From Hirsutella rhossiliensis (Eukaryota; Ascomycota; Sordariomycetes; Hypocreales; Ophiocordycipitaceae), in NCBI RefSeq assembly GCF_020360975.1, contig NW_025408667.1:2356001-2420000 (forward strand): a stretch of 64,000 nucleotides of DNA. The letters run 5' to 3'. The notes under the pieces are model-generated. The model did not search any database. It had not been told where the DNA came from and saw nothing but the letters and a program-made list of their open reading frames with translations. Positions 12,288-24,005 of the stretch are shown one piece after another; within the stretch, counting starts at the first letter, position 1, and each line of letters starts with the position of its first letter. Both the position numbers and the translations under genes were made by a program.

Positions 12288-15200
12288 GTTCGGTGCCTAT
12301 CGATGAAGACTATGAAGCCGGTGGCAGCTCTTGGGAGATATGATGGGGGTCCGGGCCGGATAGTTGAGAGCGCGAGCATCGGCCACGTCGGATCGGGACA
12401 TGAGGGATAAAGCACTTGCATACAATATATATACCGGACCTGTCACTATTTAGCCGCGGTACGACTCTGCTCAGCTCAGACTTCAGCCCTCTCGCTACCC
12501 CGCAGAGATGATTTCTGCTTGACCTATGGGATGCGATTGACGGTTTTTATAGATCGGATCACGTTGGCTCCGAGATGGATTCTGCTGCCAGTTTGATTGG
12601 GCTACAGCGTTGACTTGCGCGACCTTTGCAGCCAGGCATCGTTCCTCTTACGATGAAATAAGAGAAACAAGGGAAGAACGAATAATCGATTAATGTAGCA
12701 CAGTGACTTCGTCTTGCATATAGTTTGATGATGGCTGCGGCACACACCCAAAGACACACCCACGCCGACGGCAACAGCAGAAGCCAGAAGAAGAGGGACG
12801 ACGAGACTTAGGGAAGCAAAGGAAAAGGAAATCAACGACGCAGGGAAAGAGGAGGAAAAAGTGTATTAAGAAGAGATGTGAAGAAGATGAAGAGAATAAT
12901 GCACGCTAGCTAGCTAAGGGGGGGAAGGAGACCCCTTTTATAGACCGAATTTTCCTTCCTTCTCCCCTAGACGAACAGGGGGCCAAGGGATCATCTGATC
13001 AAGAAGCAGGTTAGCTAAAGACTCTGCCAGGGACTCTGCTAAAGACTCTGCTGCGCGGGCTGTATTCTTAGGGGGTAGAGATGCTCCTGTTAAAATAGAG
13101 ACAGTGCAAGCCCTCATCGTATCCGCCAGGCCACATATTTAAGAACGATGAGGATCCCCTCGCCTTCCCAAGATCCTCTTTCAATGTTTGAACGGATATC
13201 AGTTCATCATTCACAGCTTCTCCATGCAGTGTGCTGCATATTCGAGACCAATTTCAGTGATATTAGCCGAGCTGGGCCAGAATCCCCCAGGGGATTATCA
13301 TGTGCAGGAGTTTCCAGGAAAAGGCCGTGAAAAGGATCGCAATGCTTAAAGCGCTCGCGGAAATGGTGCATGTTAAACAAGGGGGCTTTCTTTTCATTCA
13401 ACGGAGCATCAAGACCAGTATCGTCGACATCAGCCCGACTCATATCCAGCTGCCAAAGGGTTGGTTGAAGTTCTGAATGTATTTAACCGGTGCGCCGTCA
13501 AGGACCGCTGAAATGTCTATGCCCATACAGGCTCTCTCTCGAAGTCTTTTGGCAATGAATGAAAGTTTCTTCTGGATGCCTGCACTAAGGAAAGGCCGGC
13601 GGTCGGTTGCTGTCTTTCATACTTATGCTCTCTCATGGCAGCGTGAGAAGTTTGATGTTTTCATCCTCTGATAGAAGCAAATGCCAGGCAGAGGAGATGA
13701 TCCCATATTTATTATCCTCTCGCCCTTCTTGCATAGAGCCGCATACATCTTATATGCACTATGTACTGGCATTGACAAAGCTTAATGTAGTTATTACTAA
13801 GAAGCCAATAAAGACGGACACATTTACTTATAGACTGTCAGATTACACATGGTGACTCTTTCAGCTACATGGGCAGTCTGATTTATTGCACTTCAAGGCG
13901 AAGATGCCCCGTTTCACTTCGACCTTGGTTGTGATCGTGTCGGGAAACTCTAAGCCGTGTGGGCAGCCACCAAACCTTTTGGCTGGTTCCGCAGAGCCTC
14001 TACTCTCTTCTAAGAGACATTAAATTGTACCGGTTTGTTGCTTTAGCGCTGCAGGCAGAGCTTACTCCTAGTTCAATTGCAAGGTGCCGGCGCCGACTCG
14101 GCGCCGACACGGCCCTTTAGCTGAGGAAACCTGCGACTAGTAGGCTTAGGTCCGAATTGAGCACCGGTCGTTGTGTGTACCAAAATCAACGAAAAGCCCG
14201 GCCTTTTTCTGTTCCTCGCTTGCCAAAAACTAATTATACCCGGCAAGCCAAGTCCGACGTTAACTCCAGCTCTCGCGTGATGGTTGCAGAGAGCGAAGGG
14301 GGGGGAGTCGAAGCTCGAGGCTGGTCTAAACTGTAGATATAGAGTCAAGTAGTAACCGGCAACGCGAAAATGTAACGAAGCCACAGAAGATTGATGATGT
14401 ATGAGATGCAGAGAAGAGCTCAGCGAGCTTGTATCCGTATCTTGTAAAAATAAATCTTCTTCTTATTACGAACAAAAGTGCCGAAGCGTAGAATCAGGCT
14501 ACTGAAAGTAAAGTTAAAGGCATGGAAGTGGGATATAGCCGGTGGTTCTTTACATATCTACGGATCATTTGCCCAAAGGTAACAGAACCTCGGAGTCATG
14601 CAGATAAAACAAAACTTTATATCCATGATAACGAGAATATACAATTTCAAAGTAAAAACAGAGGTTAGTTTCAGGTAGATATAATATAATTTGCCGTATT
14701 CAAAATATGCAGTAGACAGAAAAAAATATTTATAGCCGCAAAGCACAGTGAGTCCTAGATCTTACGATCTCGATGCCACCGAAGAGGGAATATTACAGGA
14801 ATTCAGCCGGCAAATTAACCAGACGCAAGGCAGGGCCCGTGTGGAGTCTCGGCCGCTCCCGCTCTTGACTTACAAGACAGAATAGTTCTCACGGCACAGT
14901 TTCAAAACATTTAGGTGACTGCGAGTAGGAGCTAGACCAGGATGGCGTCGGGGGATAGTAAGCGCAGCGGACGCTGCTTGGTATCGCCCGCCACCGTCGG
15001 AGCTCTGATTGCCGCTGGAGCTGTGACTGTGACTGTGGATAATATAATAAGGCCAGCCGGCAGCCATGCCTGCAGTAGTGCTGTTGTAGTGTGGTGATAT
15101 CGCGATGATGAGGCGCGGGGTGGGCCATTGTGTACAGGTAGTGAATCAGTTGTATTAGCAGCGGAAGATAAGGTGCTCAGCGACAGCCTGAATATAATAA

Positions 15201-16632
15201 ATCACCGGTGTTATGACATGTTCCACTTCGATGAATTGGAGTCTCCTAATTCCGCTATACACATGACAATGTAAATTAGAGTCCGTTGATGGTCGGTCCT
15301 ATGCGCGGAATCCATCTTTTCTCTGTCGAGCCGTGCTAAGCAGGGAGAGCGCATAATAAGCGGTATGGCAGCTTCAAGTGCTAATTCCATGCGGGTAGAG
15401 GCTATTCATATTATCCATTTAGTCGCTACGCAAGCTTGTGTGGCAAAACGATCCCTAAGCTTACCGTCCGCGTCGGCGAACGTCGGCCTTGTAAGCCTTA
15501 GCCTACTGCATTTGGCCCGAAAGGAGAGATTAGTGTAGATGACCATTAACAGAAGATCACGTATTCGAGAGAGCTGCCTCTCCGTTGCAATTGTGATGCC
15601 ATTGCTGGACGCCGTCCCTCCGATGGCGCCAAGAGACCATCCATTAACGATGGTATGGTGTATCATACACAACGCAGTTTTAGCCATATAACGCATACAT
15701 CTTAATTCGCTTAAATAACGTACTTCCGAGCCTTTGGCCCATTAGCTTGAAGTTGCAACAACCCGGCCTGCCGATTGATCAGGGCCTTTTGGCCCTTACA
15801 ACAATATAAGCGGCGCCTACTTAACAGCTACTTACTTAACGACTCCTCTAACGCCCGACAAAGGCAGCCGCCCAAGGGCAAATAGTAGAACTCTTGTTTT
15901 TTACCCGCTCGCCTGAATCCCAGAACTACTGTATCCGATCAAGGAAATACACCCGCGTTAAGAGTTCTGAGAATGCCTGAATGTTAACTTGTCCAACGCA
16001 TATGTTGTTTTCCTGCCTTGCGGAGAAGTCCAGCGCAGCTTTGCCCTCCATCTTCGTTCCGCAATCAATAGCTATACCCTCTCATCGCGCACTAACGTAC
16101 GTTCTCGTTTCTAAGACGTAACACTCTCTCATCGCAACTCGTCTCAAATTCTGCTTCTAATTTCGTAGATTCGATTTTTACGGGAACCATCCTCTTCGCC
16201 AATTCTTCATTCGCCCACTGCGATCGTCGATTTATTTTACGCCCTCCGACAACATGCACCCAATAGTTGGACCACAACACTCTTTGCACCGGGAAACGCC
16301 GCGGTCATCCGTCAAACCATCAATGCCCCCCTTCTCAGCAAGAAAACAGCGACCAGTGAACCCTCTTCATTCGACCTCGCTGAGCCTCTACAACCGTTCG
16401 GGGTCCTCGCTCAGCCGGCGATTGTCACACGATAACACGGACACCCTTGAGTTCAATTCACCGAATACTCCCAGGGTAGGCCCGATCATTGAACTTAGAT
16501 GGAATGGGAAGTATTGACAGACATACATTAGGAGCCCTTGGAGGCGTGGAGCAAGCTACGAGCACTGAACGTAATCAAGATTGGATGTTTGGGTAGGATG
16601 GAGATCCCGCATAGCCAAGCTCAGTCGCATTC
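12288..16632. other. About 4.3 kb without a supportable gene
   Basis: The formamidase promoter must lie at the left end. Beyond it are several short open frames without recognisable domains and AT-rich stretches around 14.4-14.75 kb. A 17-nt odd palindrome (GGCGCCGA-C-TCGGCGCC) occurs near 14.1 kb. Nothing can be called a gene. Confidence 0.4.
13020..13055. repeat. Three tandem 12-bp units
   Basis: The unit GACTCTGCYARR-like repeats three times with changes only in its last four bases (gactctgccagg, gactctgctaaa, gactctgctgcg). It sits in gene-free sequence and its role is unknown. Confidence 0.8.
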
Positions 16633-16692
16633 TTGCGTCGCTTCAACATACATACTCAGCTGTTCTTCTTCATTTTCTTGCCTATTAGAATG

Positions 16693-17205
16693 TGCGGGCT
16701 GTCTATAAATCTTTGCAACAACATTTACCACTTTACACCCGACGAATGGCGAGTACTAGAGGAAACACGCGCGTTTCTTCAACCCTTCTGGAAGATCACT
16801 CAACCCACAGAGGGTCGCTATGTCACTCTTGACCGTACGCTTTTCACCATGGATGCTCTCCATAAGCATCACACACGGTCTTTCCAAAAGTACTGCGACA
16901 AACATACACTCTACGGCTGCATTGCAGCCTCTTAGGCTGTCTTTGACAAGAACTAGCAGCTGACGCAGGAGAGCCCTGCATACGGGGCAGCAATGATGAT
17001 TCATCCCTCGAGGCATATGGTTCACACCCAAAAGCATTGGCCCAAGTCACGGCATAAACCAGTTCTGGATAGCGTGAAGAAGTACTGGGAGGATCATTAT
17101 CAGGTGCTGCCGATGAGCACCACCACCCCCGAACTTAGAAACCAGTTTCAGCCACTCGACGAATATGATCTGCTCACCCGAGAGCCCGATGTTGCTAGTA
17201 ACTAC
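16693..17205 (+). pseudogene. hAT-family transposase remnant (central part)
   Basis: One reading frame can be followed through this stretch with only two interrupting TAG codons, at 16933 and 16954. The translated remnant includes FTPDEWRVLEETRAFLQPFW and, after the stops, HPSRHMVHTQKHWPKS and SVKKYWEDHYQ. These match the variable domain between the DDE-like catalytic segments of fungal hAT transposases. One TAG probably replaces a Trp TGG, as RIP would produce. The BED zinc finger, the catalytic start and the dimerisation region are absent. It is not a copy of the element at 43.7 kb as far as can be judged by eye. Confidence 0.7.
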
Positions 17206-17340
17206 GGACTCTTTAATATACTTTCTAGCTTAGTGTTATTAATAATACCTTATGCTAGCGATGTATTATATATATACTGCTCGCTGCCTGCTAGCCTAGG
17301 TATTATTAACGTTAAGGATAAGGCTAAAGGTCCTTAACAG

Positions 17341-17466
17341 CCTTGTAGCAGTTATATAGTAAGGGATACACGAGAAAACGCGGTCACATGTAATGAGTTA
17401 GTCGACGCGATGTTGTTATAGAGAGTGCCGGAAGCAGGGTATGCCAGAAGTGGGGTGTGCTGACTT
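17341..17466. mobile_element. Right terminus of a Fot1/pogo-like DNA transposon
   Basis: The stretch ends in GGGGTGTGCTGACTT. Its inner part (GAGTTAGTCGACGCGATG...) closely resembles the inner right end of the element that finishes at 21219 (GAGTTAGTCGGCGCGTTGG). No matching left end was found nearby, so it is a truncated relic. The hAT remnant directly to its left is a separate family. Confidence 0.5.
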
Positions 17467-17810
17467 AAACCCAACGTACTCTAGCAGGTGCTAAACATTC
17501 GCTGCCAATGGCAGACTATATGGTCACAACAAACTTCAATTACAATATAACACGGCACACCATCATTAGCCTGCTGCCGAGTGATTGTCTCGCTAATTGG
17601 TTGACCCGGCGGTTGGGACTTGTTCAGCTATTGGCTAGGTAACCGCAACAGCATAGCCTATTCAACAAGCCGCTATCGCACACCAAGACTTTGACCCCCA
17701 ACGGCCCGGCCGTCCAGAGATCTTCCTGAAGCTTAGATAGTACTATAGTGGTCTTTTCGAAAGTGACATGTGGACACTCTTTCCGCCACCCAGCAAGCAC
17801 CCGGCGCGGC

Positions 17811-18322
17811 TTACTCGTCGTGGGCAGAAGCGCCGACAACGGGATAAGGGTCGCGCTCCTCGAGCACGACACCGTCGTCACGCTTGACGGCCTGGCGTCC
17901 GGCGCCGGTGTTTTGTGCCTGGAGGGCGTCGTTTTTGGCGTCGTTTTGGGCTTGCTGCTGGGCGTTGATCTTGTTGTCATCGTCGCCGTTGTTTCGCTTG
18001 CCGTTGGCCTTGTTGCCGTTGGCCTTGTTGCCGTTCTTATTCTTGCCCTTATTCTTGCCCTTATTCTTGCCCTTCTTGGCCCGAGGCTTCAGCTCGTTCT
18101 CGCTGCGAGCAGCCAGAGGTGCCGCAGCTGCAGCGCCATAGTTGATGCCAAGGGCTGGGCCTACAGTCAACATTGGATTCCTGATGGGGAATTTCAAGGC
18201 GATAACTTACCTCGGTTGGTGAGATCAATGCTGTTGCCATCAGGGTTGGCAATAGGTTGGGCAAAGGAATATGGGGTGGACACGACAAAAACAAAAAGAG
18301 AGAGAACCTCGGCGAACTTCAT
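17811..18322 (-). CDS. Small secreted Lys/Asn/Gly-rich protein, two exons (effector-like, function unknown)
   Basis: Exon 1 (18322-18211) begins with an ATG and encodes a clear signal peptide, MKFAEVLSLFVFVVSTPYSFA, with likely cleavage before Gln22. A 50-bp intron (18210-18161, GTAAGT...CTGTAG) joins in phase to exon 2 (18160-17811), giving 153 residues. The mature protein has a short Ala-rich stretch (residues 47-55). A highly basic low-complexity block follows at about residues 66-96, built of GKNK and NGNKA-type units. Next comes a Gln/Asn/Ala-rich stretch, then a C-terminus with a dibasic Lys-Arg and an acidic end. No cysteine is visible, which sets it apart from typical Cys-rich effectors. 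The dibasic site could be cut by a Kex2-like protease. It is not similar to a family I can name and lies between transposon remnants. Confidence 0.72.
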
Positions 18323-19363
18323 ATTGACGGCGTTGTTGGGCGAGAGTCGGAACAGGAGTTAATAAGGATAATAAAACAAGCATCTAGCTGGGGAGCACAA
18401 CTCGGGGACTCAGTCACAGACTTGAGTGGACAAGAAAACACAAGGACAAAACAAGGCAGGCTGCAGTGAGGAGACAAGACGCCAAGAGTGGAAGTGAGAG
18501 AGTCAATATTTATATTCTTGAAGACGAGACTGGAGACTACTGGACTGATGACTGGTTTCCTCTGATAATTCTCGAGTCAGATGGGAGCCGACGCGATGGA
18601 TATGGATGCAAAGCTCCTTGAGGGTAGACGGTGGCCGAAACAGCAGACGACTCTGCATCTGACAAGCACTGGGACAGGGAGGCCTGGTAGGCCTGGGCTG
18701 GATTGACGAAACGTCAAGCGGTCATAGAGGGAGAGCGAGTGCCCGCCAGGGCCGCCGGTGTCATCTGGACATGAGCCATTTCGGATGCAGCAGAGGTGGG
18801 CCGGAGATCCATCGTCCAAGAGCTGCCATGTGTTTCTGGAGTTCAAGGAGATGGGACCAAAGTCATGTCGCGCTGCGACGGCCCTGGGTCGACTCATCGG
18901 CGGGCAAGGGTTTTTCCATGTCACGAACCTCTGATGAGTGCTCACCGGCAGTAGCGATATCAGGGATCATCTCTGTTCCCGGAGTCCTGAGCGAGAATCT
19001 AGACCCTAGCGAAACGTGGCATTTGCCGGAAACATGAGCGGAAACACAGCTGAGAGCCGCCATGTAGCCATTACTCGGAGGTTCAATACACTGCTAACTC
19101 TGTCCGCCGCAAATTACATGATTCAAGATGACACACTCTCAGCAGGTTCAGATTGACTGTCCAAGTCAGACTTGGACAGCCGACGACCACGAGGAGGGCC
19201 TAGGGCGCCGCGGGGCTTTCTGATTCGGGTCCCGCGCTTGCTCTCAGCGTTGGGACCGATGTAGGCAAACGAGGGGTGACATGCAATATAGAAGCGGGCA
19301 CATCTATAGCAAGTTTGTTCCTGCGACGTGCCAAACGTGTGTGGGGTGTACAGAACCACACTA
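18323..19363. other. Upstream region of the secreted-protein gene, no further gene
   Basis: TATA-like TATTTATATTC occurs around 18508. The overlapping open frames at 18.6-19.1 kb show no domain and conflict with each other. Confidence 0.4.
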
Positions 19364-19366
19364 TAA

Positions 19367-21219
19367 AGTCAGCTCACCCACTTGGGGGCACACCCACTTA
19401 AGGGCACGTCTCATACAACCAAGACAGCATATTCTAATAGCAATTGAAGCCGCGTTTTTACATCGCGATACTTAATTATAGTGTTTTCCTACTATTCTAG
19501 CTGCCAGTTTCTATATAGAGCTTCAAAATCCGCCTTCTAATTAGCTATTGCGACGGCAGACGGCTTAAGGGCGCGTTAAAGCTATTTCCTCGTCTTGATG
19601 ACTTATTTAATCCGTATAAACCGGCCATTTAGATCTTAGGCGATTTTTCGTTGCTTTTAAGGCCGTAGACGATATAATTAATGCTTAAGCTATTATATGC
19701 GTAGCTATGCCGTTATAAGCTGCGTGTTCTAACGATTAAGGCTACGGCCAACTTTGCTAAAAAGCACACGGATCGTACGGTCAACTTAACCGCGATTTTC
19801 GAGCCCCCTAATAAGCCTATAGACTTCCTACGATCGTCTCGGTGTTTTAAGGGCATCGCTATTATCTATTAAGCTTAAATTCTTCTTCCTCTTTAGTAGT
19901 GACGGCGTTAACGGCGCGGGTAAGACGAAGCGGCTTATTAATGGCTTTGCTATATTAACTGGCTAAAGTCCTATCCCTCGCCACCCCCCTTTAATATTTT
20001 TCTCGGTTAGGCCGGCCTACTAGGCCTAATAATAGCAGCGAAGGAAAAGTGCCTTGCTAATTAGTGCTATATCGTCGAGAGAAGCGATTTTTTAGAGTTA
20101 ACGTCGGTAGGCAGCTTTAATCGGCGAAAAAATCGAGATATCGAGAGGTTAAAGGACGTGCGAGGCGTATAGAGGTAGGAAAAGGAGATATATACCGTAT
20201 AAGAAGCATTCGTATATAAAATCGTTAGTCTAATAGCTTCCGTGGCTATCTATAATTAAGAGGACGTTGCCTTATAGCTAGCTTCTTATTTATAGGATAA
20301 AGACCTACTTAAGCTATTAAATCGCGATAGAGTCGCTCGTCTAGCCCTTTAGAGAGGCTATAAAGTCCTAATCCTTTAGAAAGTCGAGTTCTTTAGGGAA
20401 CTATTAGTATTAAAGGTCCTAACCTTTAAAGATTATAAGAAGAGTTAAGGCCCGGCTAGTAGTAGAGATATATTCTACTATTATAGTCTAATAACGCGAC
20501 CTAAGCCGCTTCTTAAGCGTCTCCTTCTTCTCTAAGCTCCCTAGTACGAGGCCGTTATAGCTAAGGCCTTCGAGGATACCTATCTTATCTATATTAAAGC
20601 GTGATTTCGGGGGAATGGCCTATAAAGCCGGGAGCTTAAGTAACTAGAACCACTCCTTGATCCGGGCTATAGAGGCGCCGTTAATGCGAGCAGAATCGAG
20701 AGCTTTACCTTTAATCGTGCTAACCTCTAGATTTCGGGCTAAAAAGCCTGCTACCTAGTGTTTTCTAAGTAGGCGGGTGTCGCCTATAGCCGTGATAATA
20801 CGGCCGGCGAATTCCCTTAGCTAGAGATGCGTTGGGGGGAGCCTAAGGGCGGCTTAGGCAAGAACCTAATCCCGGAGGTGTTTCTCTTACTCTCGGCTAA
20901 GCCTCTAATGGCATTCGTATGCCTCTCTCTTCGGTTGGGCACCTTTAAGGCGTTTCTAAAGTGTCGTCCTTAGAATACCCTACTTCCGACTAGCCTGCAC
21001 TTAACCTATGCCGAATTTAATATTAGCTAGAGCGTTCTAAAGCTAATCTTCGGTATATTTAGAAAGCTAAGATATTGCTGATTCGAATGATGTTTTTTTA
21101 ATAATAATTAAGTATAAGATGCACGAGAATTCGCGGTTGTGATATACGAGTTAGTCGGCGCGTTGGTATTGTGGAGACGTGCCCTTAAGTGGGTGTGCCC
21201 CTAAGTGGGTGAGCTGACT
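19367..21219. mobile_element. RIP-degraded Fot1/pogo-like DNA transposon with terminal inverted repeats
   Basis: The left end begins AGTCAGCTCACCCACTT and the right end is its complement, AAGTGGGTGAGCTGACT. The repeats stay alike for about 45 bp, with an internal echo of CACCCACTT. A TA lies directly right of the element; on the left a TA is present one base further out, so the TA target duplication is probable but not exact. The length of 1,853 bp suits Fot1-type elements, which carry a DDE transposase. The interior is rich in TAG and TAA in all frames and in TA dinucleotides, and no transposase is legible. The flanks are of normal composition, so decay stops at the element's borders. Confidence 0.72.
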
Positions 21220-21366
21220 TAGAGCACTTTTGAGTCAGGGCAGAGTGCAGCCAGGAACTGCCAACATATTTAAAGACAGTTCATTGTTCGCCGAAGTGAT
21301 TTAAAACCGAGCATTAGTACGCCATTAAAACACACTCACCTACCTAAAAGCCCTTTAAAAAAATTT

Positions 21367-21395
21367 AAGTCAGCCCAGCGGGCCACTTCCGCCTC
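21367..21395. mobile_element. Isolated Fot1-like terminus
   Basis: AAGTCAGCCCAGCGGGCCACT resembles the outer bases of the neighbouring Fot1-like ends but diverges after AAGTCAGC. No partner end was found in the window, so this is a tentative relic. Confidence 0.3.
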
Positions 21396-21671
21396 GCACC
21401 AAATCTCGACTCTAATCCACAGGCTTGCAAATAGATATATTAAATGAGATTAGACCGTTAATTTGATATGATTTAAATAAAATAAAGTTAAATCTGATTT
21501 AATCTTCTCTAAAGCCTAGTGTAGGGACTTGGATGGCGAATCAAACGAGACTGCGTCGGCGTATTAGTGGGCGGAGGCCTGCCCTGAAGCTGCTATTTAG
21601 ATAGTTAAATATCCAGATAAATTCGACTCCTTCGATCTGATTTGATCTGATTTGGATATATCTGATTTGAT

Positions 21672-22522
21672 TTGAGTACATCTGGATTTGATCTATCTGT
21701 TTGCACGCCTAAGGATGGCTTCAAAGCTCTACGGATTCTGGTACAGAACCTATCCAACGAGCTTAAAGGGGATCTTTCAGAAGAAGGCTGGAATGATGAG
21801 ATGACAGCTCTCCAGACCCTCCAATTCATTCAGAGAAATTCTCTACAGCATCCGGAGGCCACAATCAAGAGCACTATCAAGGAAGTGTTCCGTTTGGAGG
21901 TCTATAACTTCGCTTCCATTGACGCCTTTACCAAACGCCTTCACTGGTGCTGGACCCAGGCCACAACGGGCTTTCCAGCTGTTGATAAGCGACTCTTTGT
22001 GATCACGGCCATCCACGGCCTTAAGGTATCTCACCCGACGTGGTATGCCAAATGGGAGCATGATTGTGAGCTCGGCCAGCACCTAACGAAGGAAGAAATC
22101 AGCATGATTCCTCAAAAGCAGAGCCTGATTGAGAGGTCAACGGTGCCAAGGCCCAAGGCACTCGCAGCACACCACCAACGAAGAAGGATGCCGGCTCTGG
22201 AAACGATAGCAATTCGCGCAGCGGAAACGACCATCAGACCCCTTCAAGGGAAAAGATTAAGCTAGAATACGGTTGCCTTGTTTACCCAAGCCACAAGCAT
22301 ACGCCGGATACCTTCTGGGTTCTTCACCCCGAGCAGATGCCAAAGAAAGTGAGGCGCCAGCGAGAGAACCAACAGGAACAGCAACAGCCACAGCCAGGCC
22401 CGAAATCGTGGCTGCCGGAGGGGAACATCAACTTCTCGCTGTCAAGCTCTCGGAACCATGTGAAGGGGGTCTCGGTCGCATTGGGCTCGGGCTATGTCGA
22501 CAAGCTCTTACGTTCGCTATAG
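21672..22522 (+). pseudogene. Ty1/copia-type Gag remnant
   Basis: The frame open from 21672 has no ATG start (it opens at TTG). It encodes a Gag-like helical segment around EVYNFASIDAFTKRLHWCW and GLKVSHPTWYAKWE. After a frame change near 22.14-22.27 kb, a zinc-knuckle region can be read with the spacing C-x2-C-x4-H-x4-C. Its second Cys has become Tyr and its fourth Cys has become Phe (CLVYPSHKHTPDTF). It is followed by the usual WVLHPEQMPKK. No protease, integrase or reverse transcriptase follows and no LTR pair was found, so only the gag end remains. Confidence 0.6.
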
Positions 22523-24005
22523 TCGATGGGCCGTGCGGATATTATTCGTGCGCCGCATAATTTCTTGCTTACTCCCGGGCTTACTGCCTGTCGGTTGCTT
22601 GACTTCTTTCGATTCAAGACGTTCGGAATGCGCCATCATGACATTGTAAGGTCTCGGTGGAGGTGCTTAATGCTGTGCGCATCGACAAAGGGGCTTGGTT
22701 GGTCGTCTGGTTCAGGGGTGATGTGCGGGCAATACGTTCGTAGATTGGTCTGGGTGCCTGCAAGGATCGGGCAACTTGCGATTGTGTCAAGCTTGTCGCG
22801 TATATGCTTCAGTTCATCGCCTGTCTCCTCCACTTATCGGTTTAGCTCTTGGACCATTTGCTTTCTGTACGTGGAGTTTTAGGGGTTTTCAGCCCCTTAA
22901 TCTCGTTCCAGGATTCGCTCAATAACTCCAGGTCCAGCTGGAGTATCGTCACCGTGTGGGGATGCCGTTTCTCATTGCCAATTGGGCAGGCTCAATGACG
23001 CGACCTGGTCAATGAAAACAGGAGTATCCCCATCAATTTGTACCGCCCCTCATTCCTTCGCTGCAGAGATGCCTGGCATCCTGGCTCACCCAGTCGCGCG
23101 ACGCCCCCAGCAAGGCTCACCCCGGCTCACCCGCAGTCACGCGATTGAACGGAGCAAGGGGAGTCAGCTGCGCATTTTCTAGACTTGCGTCTGCATCCAG
23201 TCCACATCAATGATCTACACGTCAGGGAGACGTCGACAAGCGGACAACTGGCTATGCCGTGTCTCCAACAAAGGGTGAAATGCAAGTCGCCACTGCTCTA
23301 CGACTGACGACAGAGCTTAAACTGGCAAGTGTATATTGGACATTTGCGCGTCTGGCCGCCGCATGTTGGGCCCATTAACCTGACTCTTTGGTGCCTGTCT
23401 AATGTCTATGATGGCGACAAGCCGACAAGCGGCGATTGCCTCATCGATTACTCGTACCGTGGCCTAGACAGTCGGCACCGCGCAGGCAAGGGATACGTCC
23501 ACAACATCTTAGGCGTCACCAAATCGAGGCTGTCCAAGGGCGACTCTCACCTGGACCTGATCCTGACCGACGGAGGAGAGATGATAATGTGTGGAAAGCC
23601 GCGTGTGAGACGGTTCTGGCCACACAGGTGGAAGACGACAAGGACACGCCGCATTTCAGCCAAGCCGGAAGCAGCTAAGACCACTATACCCGCCAAGCTT
23701 ACACCGAACACGATGAGGAATCTGTCCAGGATTACGATACCGAGGAAGAGCAGACCCCTGTAGTAGGGCCTTCCCGCCATCGGTCTCTGCAGTCCGACGA
23801 GCGAACAGAAATCGGGACCTCCCACAGGCATCACAAGCGTGACATGCGCAAGCATTTCATGATTTAGTAGCACAAGAATGGATAGGTATTTCTAAACATA
23901 AGGTGTTTAATGTTGCTAATATACTTACGCACTCCTGTACTCAACACCGCGTAGTATCTTTCGCATTCTACACAATATAGAAGCTACGCTCTTCTCGTCC
24001 AGCTC
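22523..24005. other. About 1.5 kb without a supportable gene
   Basis: Some open frames at 23.33-23.87 kb look more protein-like than random, including an acidic stretch readable at 23.68-23.76 kb, but they lie in different frames and match no family I know. This could be a decayed gene next to the HET remnant. Confidence 0.35.

Noticed and set aside
16254..16517. 87-codon plus-strand frame with ATG, Ser/Arg-rich
   Set aside because: No domain, no clear promoter or splice context; it sits next to the hAT remnant and may belong to its debris.
18577..19037. Opposing open frames of about 90-120 codons
   Set aside because: They overlap on both strands, show biased composition only and lack any motif.
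23329..23763. 145-codon plus-strand frame with VYDGDKPTSGDCLIDYSY
   Set aside because: Possibly a decayed gene, but two other frames in the same stretch look equally plausible and no family fits.
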